DNA of 64,000 nt from Thiocystis violascens DSM 198 (lineage in GTDB: Bacteria; Pseudomonadota; Gammaproteobacteria; Chromatiales; Chromatiaceae), in assembly GCF_000227745.2 (NCBI RefSeq), contig NC_018012.1, forward strand, positions 930,001-994,000. Direction: 5' to 3'. Position 1 is the first letter of the stretch. Each line of letters opens with the position of its first letter. The notes under the pieces are model-generated. The model was not told the origin of the DNA. It ran no database searches and saw only the letters and a list, made by a program, of their open reading frames with translations. Positions 16,521 through 24,784 of this stretch are shown here, in pieces. Both the position numbers and the translations under genes were made by a program.

Positions 16521-18800
16521 ATGCGTAAAAAAACCACCACAGGCCGCAGACAAGCGGGCACCAATACCGTCAAAAAGTTGACTCATGGGCGGTCGCCCCC
16601 GCCAGCCGAGCAGGATGCCTTGGTCGCGCTCTTCAACGCCGGGCGTTTGGCGGAGGTGGAGACACTGGCGCGCCAGTTCGCCGAGCGTTATCCGAAGGCC
16701 GCCTTTGGGTGGAAGGCGCTGGGCACGGCGCTGCTGGCGCGCGGCCGTCATCACGAGGCACTGACGACCCTCCAGCGCGCGACCGAAATCGCCCCGCGCG
16801 ATAGCGAATGTCTGAACAGCCTGGGTAAGACGCTTCAGGATCTGGGACGCGCGGAGGATGCTCTGGGGCTGTTCGAGCGCACCCTGTCGATCAAGCCGGA
16901 CTACGCAGGTGCCCATGCCAATCGGGGCAACGCGCTCGCGCTGCTGGGCCGCCCGGCGGAAGGACTGGCGAGTCTCGATCGCGCGCTCTCGATCAATCCG
17001 GACTCGCCGATTGCGCTCAATGACCGTGGTAACGTCCTGAAGGCACTGAATCGCCCCGAGGAGGCACTGGCTTCTTATGCGCACGCCCTGGCGCTCAAAC
17101 CAGATTTCGCGCAGGCGCACTACAATATGGGATCCGTCCTGCGCGAACTTGGGCGATTGAAGGAGGGACTGAGGCATTATCGGCGGGCGCTGGAGTTCGA
17201 CCCGGAGTCCATCAAGGTCAGGAGCGGTTTTGCCCGCTGTCTTGGCCGTCTGAGTTTCCAGCACGAGGATCCGGCGATCCGGCGCCTGCTGATCCGGGCC
17301 TTGCGGGAGGCATGGTGCCGCCCTAACGAATTGATGACGGTCGGCCGCGATTTCCTCCAACTGAATCCGGCGCTCGTCGCGGCCATCCAGCGCGCGGAGC
17401 GGGCCTGGCCCAACCCTGTCTCGCGCGAGGAATTGCTCGGGACGTCCGGGATCGCGGCCCTGGCCGATGACGAACTGTTGGTCGCGCTGCTGGAAACCAC
17501 GCCGATCTGCGACGTGGGACTGGAACGTCTCCTGACCCTGCTGCGGCGCTCCCTCCTGGAGACCGTTTGCGTCGAGAACTCCCCCTCGCCCGCCTGGCTG
17601 CGTCTGTTTCCGGCGCTGGCCATGCAGTGTTATCTCAACGAATATGTCTATGCCGTCACGGCGGACGAGCGCGCGCTGAGCGAAGCCCTGAGGGAGTCGC
17701 TGGCGACGGCGCTCCAGTGTCAAATACCCGTCACTGCGCGGCAGCTAGCGATCCTGGCGGCCTATTGCCCGCTCGACCGCCTGCCCGGTGCCGCGACCCT
17801 GCTGGAACGGGATTGGCCGGAACCGGTCATGAAGGTACTGATCCAACAGCTACGCGAACCGCTCGAACAGGCCGAGTACCGCCGCGGGATGCCAAGCCTG
17901 AGCGGGATCGGCGAGGGTGTCTCGCAACTGGTGCGAAACCAATACGAGGAAAATCCCTATCCGCGCTGGGCGCGGGCCGCACTCGTTCCACCAACGCTGA
18001 CCGTCGATGCCCATGTCCGCCAGCAGTTTCCCGGAGTTCCCTTCCGATCGCTGCGCAAACACGCCAATATTGACATCTTGGTGGCCGGCTGCGGCACCGG
18101 ACAACATTCGATCGAGACCGCCCTGAACTTTCCGGGCGCCCAGGTGCTGGCCATCGATCTTTCGCTGAGCAGCCTGGCGTATGCGCAACGCAAAACGCTG
18201 GAGTTGGGATTGACGAACATTCGTTATGCCCAGGCCGATCTTCTGCGATTGGATGGGTTCGACGCGCAATTCGATCTCATCGAATCGGTCGGCGTCCTGC
18301 ATCATCTGGAAGACCCGGTCGCCGGATGGAAGATGTTGCTGACGCGCCTGCGTCCGGGCGGGTTCATGTATCTCGGACTCTATAGCGAACGGGCGCGCCG
18401 TCCAGTGGTCATGGCCCGCGACCTCATTGCCCGGCAGGGATACGCAGCGACGGCCGACGATATCCGGCGCTGCCGTCAGGACATCATGGACCGACGCGAC
18501 CAGGCGGAATACCGCCAACTGTCACTGGGGCAGGATTTCTTCAGCCTCAGCGGCTGCCGCGATCTGCTGTTTCATGTCCAGGAGCATCGCTTCACGCTGC
18601 CGCGGATTGCCAAGCTGTTGTGCGAGCTGGAGTTGGATTTTCTCGGCTTCATCGTCGACCAGCAGACGCGGGCGAGCTATGCGAGGCGTTTTCCGGATGA
18701 CCCGACCGCGACCGGCCTGGACCATTGGGACCGGTTCGAGGCGGACAACCCCACGACATTTTCCGGGATGTATCAATTCTGGGTGCAGAAACGATGCTGA
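16521..18800 (+). CDS. TPR protein fused to SAM-dependent methyltransferase
   Basis: 759 residues from MRKKTTTGRR; the frame is open to 16446 (TTG) with another ATG at 16482, so the start is uncertain. Residues of about 30-250 are TPRs, beginning with a module (DALVALFNAGRLAEVETLAR, then FGWKALGTALL) that recurs in the neighbouring glycosyltransferases. A helical middle region of unknown function follows. The last 300 residues form a class I methyltransferase with motif I DILVAGCGTGQHS, an acidic strand end AIDLSLSSL and the ESVGVLHHLEDP motif after it. The acceptor is unknown. Position opposite flagellin and next to three TPR glycosyltransferases suggests methylation of a glycan or of flagellin. 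That is inference from context only. Confidence 0.82.
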   Translation: MRKKTTTGRRQAGTNTVKKLTHGRSPPPAEQDALVALFNAGRLAEVETLARQFAERYPKAAFGWKALGTALLARGRHHEALTTLQRATEIAPRDSECLNSLGKTLQDLGRAEDALGLFERTLSIKPDYAGAHANRGNALALLGRPAEGLASLDRALSINPDSPIALNDRGNVLKALNRPEEALASYAHALALKPDFAQAHYNMGSVLRELGRLKEGLRHYRRALEFDPESIKVRSGFARCLGRLSFQHEDPAIRRLLIRALREAWCRPNELMTVGRDFLQLNPALVAAIQRAERAWPNPVSREELLGTSGIAALADDELLVALLETTPICDVGLERLLTLLRRSLLETVCVENSPSPAWLRLFPALAMQCYLNEYVYAVTADERALSEALRESLATALQCQIPVTARQLAILAAYCPLDRLPGAATLLERDWPEPVMKVLIQQLREPLEQAEYRRGMPSLSGIGEGVSQLVRNQYEENPYPRWARAALVPPTLTVDAHVRQQFPGVPFRSLRKHANIDILVAGCGTGQHSIETALNFPGAQVLAIDLSLSSLAYAQRKTLELGLTNIRYAQADLLRLDGFDAQFDLIESVGVLHHLEDPVAGWKMLLTRLRPGGFMYLGLYSERARRPVVMARDLIARQGYAATADDIRRCRQDIMDRRDQAEYRQLSLGQDFFSLSGCRDLLFHVQEHRFTLPRIAKLLCELELDFLGFIVDQQTRASYARRFPDDPTATGLDHWDRFEADNPTTFSGMYQFWVQKRC

Positions 18801-18944
18801 CCCACTGATCGGGTGACGCCTGTCAGATCGGCGGACCGGCAAGTCATAACGCCCGCCCGGGATGACGTCAATCTATCGAACACTCAGGGCCGTTTTCGCG
18901 ATCCGCCGCCGTCAAAAGCATGACGCTAGCATCGACTCATAACG

Positions 18945-19030
18945 GTAGGGGCGAATTGGTTCGCCCGGGAAGTGTCTTCGCCTTGATCGGGGCAAATTCT
19001 TTCGATCAGGGCCAATTAATTCGCTCCTAC
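18945..19030. repeat. Dispersed palindromic repeats (gtagggg...ttcgccc family)
   Basis: gggcgaa (18949-18955) pairs with ttcgccc (18960-18966). The outer gtaggggcgaattgg (18945-18959) is matched in inverse by ccaattaattcgctcctac (19012-19030). The right end lies within the 3' end of the adjacent glycosyltransferase gene. The same family recurs at 21781-21882. Confidence 0.7.
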
Positions 19031-21678
19031 GCCTGTTCGGCGCACCAGCGCCGCCACATCGCGCGATAGGCCGCCTCGACCCGCCGCGCGAACCCGGCCT
19101 CGTCGCGCCAGGGGCCAGCCTCCAGCCGGGCACGTAGACCGGAGCGCAGCGTCGCCAGGCGTTCCAGGTCACTCGCGAGCGCGACGGCCTTCTCGATGTA
19201 CTCGTCCTCGCTCACGGCAATCCAGTCTTCCAGGCCAGCGCCCGTCAACATCATGCCGCCGATCCGCCCGACGCTCGGGCGCCCGGCGAGGGTGACGTAG
19301 GGCACGCCCATATAGAGCGATTCGATCAGGGTGGTTCCGGAGTTGTGAGGGAAGCAGTCCAACCCAATGTCCGTGCTCCGCAGCACGCCCCAGGGCGGGC
19401 TGCTGTAGCCGATCGCGAGCCGCTCGGCGGCGATGCCGTGCGTAGCGAAACGCGCGGCAAGCGCGCGTTGCATCGACACCGTTGTGAAGTCCTTGCTGTC
19501 GATGACCAGCCGGGCGGCGGGCAGACGGTCAAGGATCGCCGACCAGACCCGCACGGTTCGGTGGTTGATGCGGATGCTGCGCGTGAGGGTGCCGAAGGTG
19601 ACATGACCGCGCGCCAGCGCCGGCAATGGACTGACCGCGCCCATGTCGGGCGCCGGGCGATAGACGAGCGAGGGGACGGCGATCCGCCACGGTTGCTCGG
19701 CGAACAGGGCCTCGCTGCCGGGCGGGGCCATGACCTCGTCGGTGAGAAAGTAGTCGATGGCGGTGAGCCCGGTGGTGTAGCCGTAACCCATCCAGGACAG
19801 CGATACCGGCGCCGGGCGACGCGCGAAGACTTCGAGTCGGTTGCCCCCGGTATGACCGGCCAGATCCACCAGAATGTCGATGCGGTCGGCGCGAATACGC
19901 TCGGCCAGCGCGCTATCGCTCATCCCCAACGTCTTCACCCAGCGATCCGCATCGTCTCGAAAACGAGTCGTGACGACATCCTCGCGCAGCACTTGCGAAT
20001 AGGCCGTGATCTCGACGATCCCTTTATCGTGGTTCGCCAATAGCGGTTCGAGAAAATAATGCGCCGAATGGCCGCGATAATCCGCGGAGACATAGCCCAC
20101 CCGCAATCGCCGCTCGGGATCGCGGTCATTGGCGTGCGCGCGCCAGACCACCCGGTGGGGTTCGCAATAACGACGATTGAAATCCCGGTACGCGGCAAAA
20201 ATTTCCCCAGCGGGCTTATCCGGGTGGTAATTCAACACAAACAGGGCATTCGAATAGGCCACCGCAAAATCCGGCTTGATGTCCACCGCCTTCATATAAT
20301 CGGCGATCGCGTCGTCGAGCCGATCCTGATCCTTGAGCACATTGCCGCGGTTGTTCAAGGCCATGGCGAAGTCGGGCTTGATCTCCAATGCCCGATTCAA
20401 GGCGGTCAATGCCTCCTCCTTGCGGCCAAGGTGCTGCATGACGATGCCCCGGTTGCTCCATGCCTCGATCGCGTCCGGATCGATCGACAACGCCTGATCG
20501 AAACAGGCCAGGGCGGTATCGTCGCGCCCAAGGTAATGCATGGAGATGCCTTGGTTGACGTAGGCGGGCACGGAATCCGGAGCGATCGCCAGTGCGTGTT
20601 TATAGCAGGTCAGCGCCTCATCGAAACGCCCGACATCACTCAGGGCGAGGCCCAGTACGATCAAGGTATCCGCATCCTCCGGCCGCAGTAACAATGCCTG
20701 GGTATAACTGGCAATGGCCTCGCCAATCCGACCCAGCAACATCAGCGTCAGACCACGATTGTTGTGCGCATCGGCATTTTTGGGATCGAGGTTCAACGCC
20801 CGGTCATGGCAGGCCAGCGCCTCCTCGACTCGGCCCAGTTCGCGGAGCGCGCGACCGCGGCTGTTGTGTGCCTTGACATAGTCGGGCTGCAGCGTCAGCG
20901 CACGCTCGAAACTCGCCAGCGCCTGATTCGGATACCCCTGACTTTGCTGGGAAATCCCAAGATTGTTCCAAATCTCCGGACTATCCGATTGTATTTCCAA
21001 GGCTTTGCGGTAACTGTCGACAGCGTCCTCCAGCCGTTGTTGCGACTGGTAGGCGCGCCCCAGGCTATTGAGCGTCTCCGCATCCCCAGGAGCCAGGCGC
21101 AGCGCCAGCTCCAGCTCCAGCACCGGCAGTGCATCCTGCTCGCGCTTGCCCTGGGTCAACAGCGTGCCAAGTACCTTCCAGCCGAAAGGGTCGGTTGGAG
21201 CGGTTTCAGTGAGTTGGCGCGCCAGGCTCTCGGCTTGCGCGAGTCGGCCAGCGCGAAGCAGATCGAGCAGCCGGTCATGGTCGGCCCTGACAGGTTCGGC
21301 CTGGACTGGTCCATCGCCCATGATCGCGCGTTCGATGCGGGCCTTGAGTTCGCGGGTGGCGCTCGTGTCGAGCCCGCTCGCCAGCGCCTGCTCAAGTACT
21401 GACAGCGCATCCTCGGACTGTCCAGCCAACAGCAGACCCTCGGCGAGGGATTGCCAATAGGCGCCAGTCTCTGGCGAGCGCTCCAGCGCCCGTTGCAAAT
21501 GCGTCAATCCAGACTCGAAGCGACCTCTTTCAACCTCCAGCACACCCAAGACGTGGTTGGCCTCCGGGTGATCCGCATCGCGCTCCAGCAGCCTTCGATA
21601 GAGGCCCTCGGCGATATCAAGGCGACCCGCGCCATGATGTGCCAAGCCCTCCGCGAGCAGATCCGAAAAAGTCTTCAT
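19027..21678 (-). CDS. TPR/SPINDLY-like (OGT-type) glycosyltransferase, copy 1
   Basis: 883 residues. The N-terminal half is a long run of TPRs (about residues 5-470), opening with MKTFSDLLAEGLAHHGAGRLDIAEGLYRRLL. The C-terminal half is the GT41-type catalytic region: LRVGYVSADYRGHSAHYFLEPLL, ILVDLAGHTGGNRLEVFARR, SWMGYGYTTG, and CFPHNSGTTLIESLYMGVPYVTLAGRP, the nucleotide-sugar-binding end. Relatives transfer GlcNAc or other sugars to Ser/Thr of protein targets. The likely bacterial target here is flagellin or another surface protein, judged from position. It is the first of three tandem paralogs whose 3' ends are strikingly alike at DNA level. Stop at the edge of a palindromic repeat. Confidence 0.88.
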   Translation of the reverse strand: MKTFSDLLAEGLAHHGAGRLDIAEGLYRRLLERDADHPEANHVLGVLEVERGRFESGLTHLQRALERSPETGAYWQSLAEGLLLAGQSEDALSVLEQALASGLDTSATRELKARIERAIMGDGPVQAEPVRADHDRLLDLLRAGRLAQAESLARQLTETAPTDPFGWKVLGTLLTQGKREQDALPVLELELALRLAPGDAETLNSLGRAYQSQQRLEDAVDSYRKALEIQSDSPEIWNNLGISQQSQGYPNQALASFERALTLQPDYVKAHNSRGRALRELGRVEEALACHDRALNLDPKNADAHNNRGLTLMLLGRIGEAIASYTQALLLRPEDADTLIVLGLALSDVGRFDEALTCYKHALAIAPDSVPAYVNQGISMHYLGRDDTALACFDQALSIDPDAIEAWSNRGIVMQHLGRKEEALTALNRALEIKPDFAMALNNRGNVLKDQDRLDDAIADYMKAVDIKPDFAVAYSNALFVLNYHPDKPAGEIFAAYRDFNRRYCEPHRVVWRAHANDRDPERRLRVGYVSADYRGHSAHYFLEPLLANHDKGIVEITAYSQVLREDVVTTRFRDDADRWVKTLGMSDSALAERIRADRIDILVDLAGHTGGNRLEVFARRPAPVSLSWMGYGYTTGLTAIDYFLTDEVMAPPGSEALFAEQPWRIAVPSLVYRPAPDMGAVSPLPALARGHVTFGTLTRSIRINHRTVRVWSAILDRLPAARLVIDSKDFTTVSMQRALAARFATHGIAAERLAIGYSSPPWGVLRSTDIGLDCFPHNSGTTLIESLYMGVPYVTLAGRPSVGRIGGMMLTGAGLEDWIAVSEDEYIEKAVALASDLERLATLRSGLRARLEAGPWRDEAGFARRVEAAYRAMWRRWCAEQA

Positions 21679-21780
21679 GTGGTCGATTCACCTTATTCTT
21701 GGCGCCAATCCCATCCGATGCCGGAAGAATGGGGCGTGTTAAAGAAACGCGGTGCGTACCCGAGCGAAACCGCCGCGTTT

Positions 21781-21882
21781 GGCGGTGTCAGGGCAAATTC
21801 ATGCCCCCTTGTCGGGGCGAATCGCTTCGCCCGAATCGAATGCAATTGGCCTTGTCGGGGCGCATGAATTCGCCCCGACACC
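21781..21882. repeat. Cluster of three palindromic repeat units
   Basis: Three units with cores like cagggcaaattcatgcccc, tcggggcgaatcgcttcgccc and tcggggcgcatgaattcgccc follow one another, each self-complementary. They overlap the 3' end of glycosyltransferase copy 2, which reads through them. The rest of the gap to 21678 shows nothing. Confidence 0.75.
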
Positions 21883-24717
21883 CGCGCACCAGCGCCGCCA
21901 CATCTCCCGATAGGCCGCCTCGACCCGCCGCGCGAAGCCTGCCTCGTCGCGCCAGGGGCCTGCCTCCAGCCGGGTACGCAGCCCGGCGCGCAGCGCCGCC
22001 AGACGATCCAGGTCGCTGGCCAGCGCGACGGCCTTCTCGATGTACTCGTCCTCGCTGTGGGCGATCCATTCGCCGAGTCCGGCGCCCGCGAGCATGGTGC
22101 TGCCGATGCGCCCGACGCTGGGGCGCCCGGCGAGGGTGACGAAGGGCACGCCCATGTAGAGCGACTCGATCAGGGTAGTTCCGGAGTTGTGGGGGAAGCA
22201 GTCGAGACCGATGTCCATGTGACGCAGCAAGTCCCAGGGCGGGCTGTGGCAGCCGATCAACAGGCGCTCGGGGGCGATGCCATGCGCTGCGAAACGTTTG
22301 CACATGTCGGATTGCGCGCGTTTCGTCTCGAAATCCTTGCTATCGATGGCCAATCGCGCGCCGGGCAAACGCTGAAGCAGCGCCGACCAGACGCGCACGG
22401 TGCGATGATTGATGCGCACCGCGCGCGATAAAGTGACAAAAGAGAGATTGCCGAAATCCCGTGCGGGCAGAGCCCCAGCATCACCCATTCTCTCCGCCGG
22501 TCGGTAGACGAGCGCGGGGACCGGCAGCCGCCATGGCTGTTCCGCGAACAGACCTTCGCTACCGGGGGGAACCATCGCTTCATCGGCCAGAAAATAGTCG
22601 ATGGCGGAGAGCCCCGTGGTATAGCCGTAACCCACCATCCAGGAGACCGAGACCGGCGCCGGGCGGCGCACGAAGACGCCCAGGCGATTGTTGGCGGTGT
22701 GACCCGCCAGGTCCACCAGGATATCGATGCCGTCGGCGCGGATACGCTCGGCCAGCACGTCATCGCTCACCCCTCGCGTGGCGACCCAACGATCGACATA
22801 GCCGCGATAGCGGGCGGTCACTTCGTCCTCTTGCGTCAACTCGGCATAGGCCGTTACCTCAATCTCGTTTCGATCATGATTGGCCAGGAGCGGCTCTAGA
22901 AATCCTCGGGCCGAATGGGCGCGAAAATCGGGTGAGACATAGCCGATCCGCAACCGTCGCCGCGAATCACGCACATTTGCGTGGGCGCGCCAGCCCACGC
23001 GATGCGGCTCGCCAAAGGCGTGATCGAAGGCCCGATAGGCCGCGTAAATCTCCTCGGCGCTCTTGTCCGGATGGTAATTCAAAATGAAGAGAAAGGCGTT
23101 GTGAACCTTGACCAAACCGGGCTTGAGCGTGGCCAGATCGGGGCTGATCCGAAGGGCGCGATCGAAACAATCCAGGGCCTTGTCGTAGCGTCCCACTCTC
23201 CCATGACAGGTACCGAGATTGAGATAGGCATCGACATAATCGGGCCTGATCGACAGGGCCTGCTCGAAGCGCTCGCGTGCCTCGTCGAAATTTCCCTGCT
23301 CCAGCAAGACCAGACCCATGTTGTTATGGGCTTCGGCGAAGCGCGGCTCGATGGCGAGCGCCCGCCGATAGCACTCCAGGGCTTCGTGGCAGCGCTTCAA
23401 CTCCTGCCAGTAATTCCCCAGGTTGCCATGCGCCTGCGCCAGATTCGGGTTGATCGAGAGGGCCTGACTGTAATGCGCGCGGGCCTCCTCCAGACGCCCA
23501 AGATCCTGCAGCACCAGTCCCGCATTGCAGTAGCCTTCGGCATAATCGGGGGCAATCCTCAATGCTGCGGCATGATGCTCCAGGGCCTCGTCAAGATGCC
23601 CGAGTTCGCGCAACAGATTCCCGAGATTCGTGTGCGCGAGGGCATTGGCGGGGTCGATCGCAAGGGCGCGCCGATAGCTGTCGCGCGCTTCCTCGAAACG
23701 ACCGAGTTCACGCAAAATATTGCCCTGATCGCTGAGTACTCCGGCCTGATCGGGCTCGCTCCTCGCCGCCAGCGATAACGAGGCCAGGGCTTCGTCCAAC
23801 CGTCCCAAGCGATAGAACGCCAGGCCCAGGCTGTGCTGGAGCCCAGCCAGGTCAGGATTGAGCAGACCGGCTTGGCGGTAAGAGGCCACGGCCTCGTCGA
23901 ATCGCCCTTGCTCGGCAAGAACCTGACCCAGGTTGTGATGGGCCTCGGCAAAATCGGCCTTTAACGCGATGGCGTCCCGCAGGCTCGTCAATGCCTCTTC
24001 CAGATGGCCCAGCGACAGAAGCGTGCCGCCCCGATTGTTGTGTGCCTCGGCAAAGCGCGGACTGATCCGCAACGCGCGGGTGTAATGGTCCAATGCATCG
24101 TCCAGGCGCCCCAGGATCTTGAAGGCATTGCCAAGGCTATTGAGGACGGCTGCATCCTTGGGATCGAGATCGAGCGCGCGTTCGAGTTGCACTTGGGCAT
24201 CACGCGCCTGGCCGCACTCCAGGAGCACGATCCCCAGAACCTTCCAGCCAAAGGCGTCGTCGGGATAGCGCGTGGCGAGCCGCCGGGCCGATGCTTGCGC
24301 CTCGTTTAGCCGCCCGCGACCGAATAAGGCGACCAGCGCGTCCCGTTCCGCGGGAGATGAGGTCCGGGGCGAGCGGGGACGCACGGCGGCGCTGTTCGAG
24401 TCATGCGAGCGCGCCCGATCCATCGCCAAACGGGCCTCTTCGTGCCGGCTCGGCTCCAGCAAGGTCTCGACCTGCGAGAGCCAGTTGGCGTGTCTCTCTG
24501 GCGCACGCTCCAAAGCCAGGCGCAGATTGATGATCGCCGCATCGTTCCGACCTCGGGCGATCTCGATCAAACCGAGATAAGAGTATGCATCGCCAGTTCC
24601 GGCATCGATCGCTAACGCCGCCCGATAAAGGTTCTCGGCCACTTCCAGGCGCCCGGCCTGGTGATGGGCCAGGGCCTCGCGCAAGAGCGCAGTTGTATCC
24701 GCCGTCTCATCGGTCAC
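21799..24717 (-). CDS. TPR/SPINDLY-like (OGT-type) glycosyltransferase, copy 2
   Basis: 972 residues, the longest of the three paralogs because it has more TPRs (about residues 10-560). The catalytic half carries the same blocks as copies 1 and 3: LRIGYVSPDFRAHSARGFLEPLL, DILVDLAGHTANNRL, IESLYMGVPFVTLAGRPSVGRIG. There are two oddities. The conserved SWMGYGYTTG is SWMVGYGYTTG here, with one extra Val. The protein also does not stop after the common MWRRWC end but continues for about 25 residues encoded by the palindromic repeats at 21799-21882. The start MTDETADTTALL matches the family N-terminus. Probably cotranscribed with copy 3 upstream (67-base gap). Target and sugar unknown. Confidence 0.87.
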   Translation of the reverse strand: MTDETADTTALLREALAHHQAGRLEVAENLYRAALAIDAGTGDAYSYLGLIEIARGRNDAAIINLRLALERAPERHANWLSQVETLLEPSRHEEARLAMDRARSHDSNSAAVRPRSPRTSSPAERDALVALFGRGRLNEAQASARRLATRYPDDAFGWKVLGIVLLECGQARDAQVQLERALDLDPKDAAVLNSLGNAFKILGRLDDALDHYTRALRISPRFAEAHNNRGGTLLSLGHLEEALTSLRDAIALKADFAEAHHNLGQVLAEQGRFDEAVASYRQAGLLNPDLAGLQHSLGLAFYRLGRLDEALASLSLAARSEPDQAGVLSDQGNILRELGRFEEARDSYRRALAIDPANALAHTNLGNLLRELGHLDEALEHHAAALRIAPDYAEGYCNAGLVLQDLGRLEEARAHYSQALSINPNLAQAHGNLGNYWQELKRCHEALECYRRALAIEPRFAEAHNNMGLVLLEQGNFDEARERFEQALSIRPDYVDAYLNLGTCHGRVGRYDKALDCFDRALRISPDLATLKPGLVKVHNAFLFILNYHPDKSAEEIYAAYRAFDHAFGEPHRVGWRAHANVRDSRRRLRIGYVSPDFRAHSARGFLEPLLANHDRNEIEVTAYAELTQEDEVTARYRGYVDRWVATRGVSDDVLAERIRADGIDILVDLAGHTANNRLGVFVRRPAPVSVSWMVGYGYTTGLSAIDYFLADEAMVPPGSEGLFAEQPWRLPVPALVYRPAERMGDAGALPARDFGNLSFVTLSRAVRINHRTVRVWSALLQRLPGARLAIDSKDFETKRAQSDMCKRFAAHGIAPERLLIGCHSPPWDLLRHMDIGLDCFPHNSGTTLIESLYMGVPFVTLAGRPSVGRIGSTMLAGAGLGEWIAHSEDEYIEKAVALASDLDRLAALRAGLRTRLEAGPWRDEAGFARRVEAAYREMWRRWCAGVGANSCAPTRPIAFDSGEAIRPDKGA

Positions 24718-24784
24718 GGTGCCAACACCTCGAACGAATGGTTACGCGCGTCGACGCCCAGACGTGTCATGTCATGCCTGAATC

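Noticed and set aside
18945..21882. Possible CRISPR-like array from repeated palindromes
   Set aside because: The units are few, variable and not evenly spaced, with no unique spacers of constant length; they fit dispersed palindromes.
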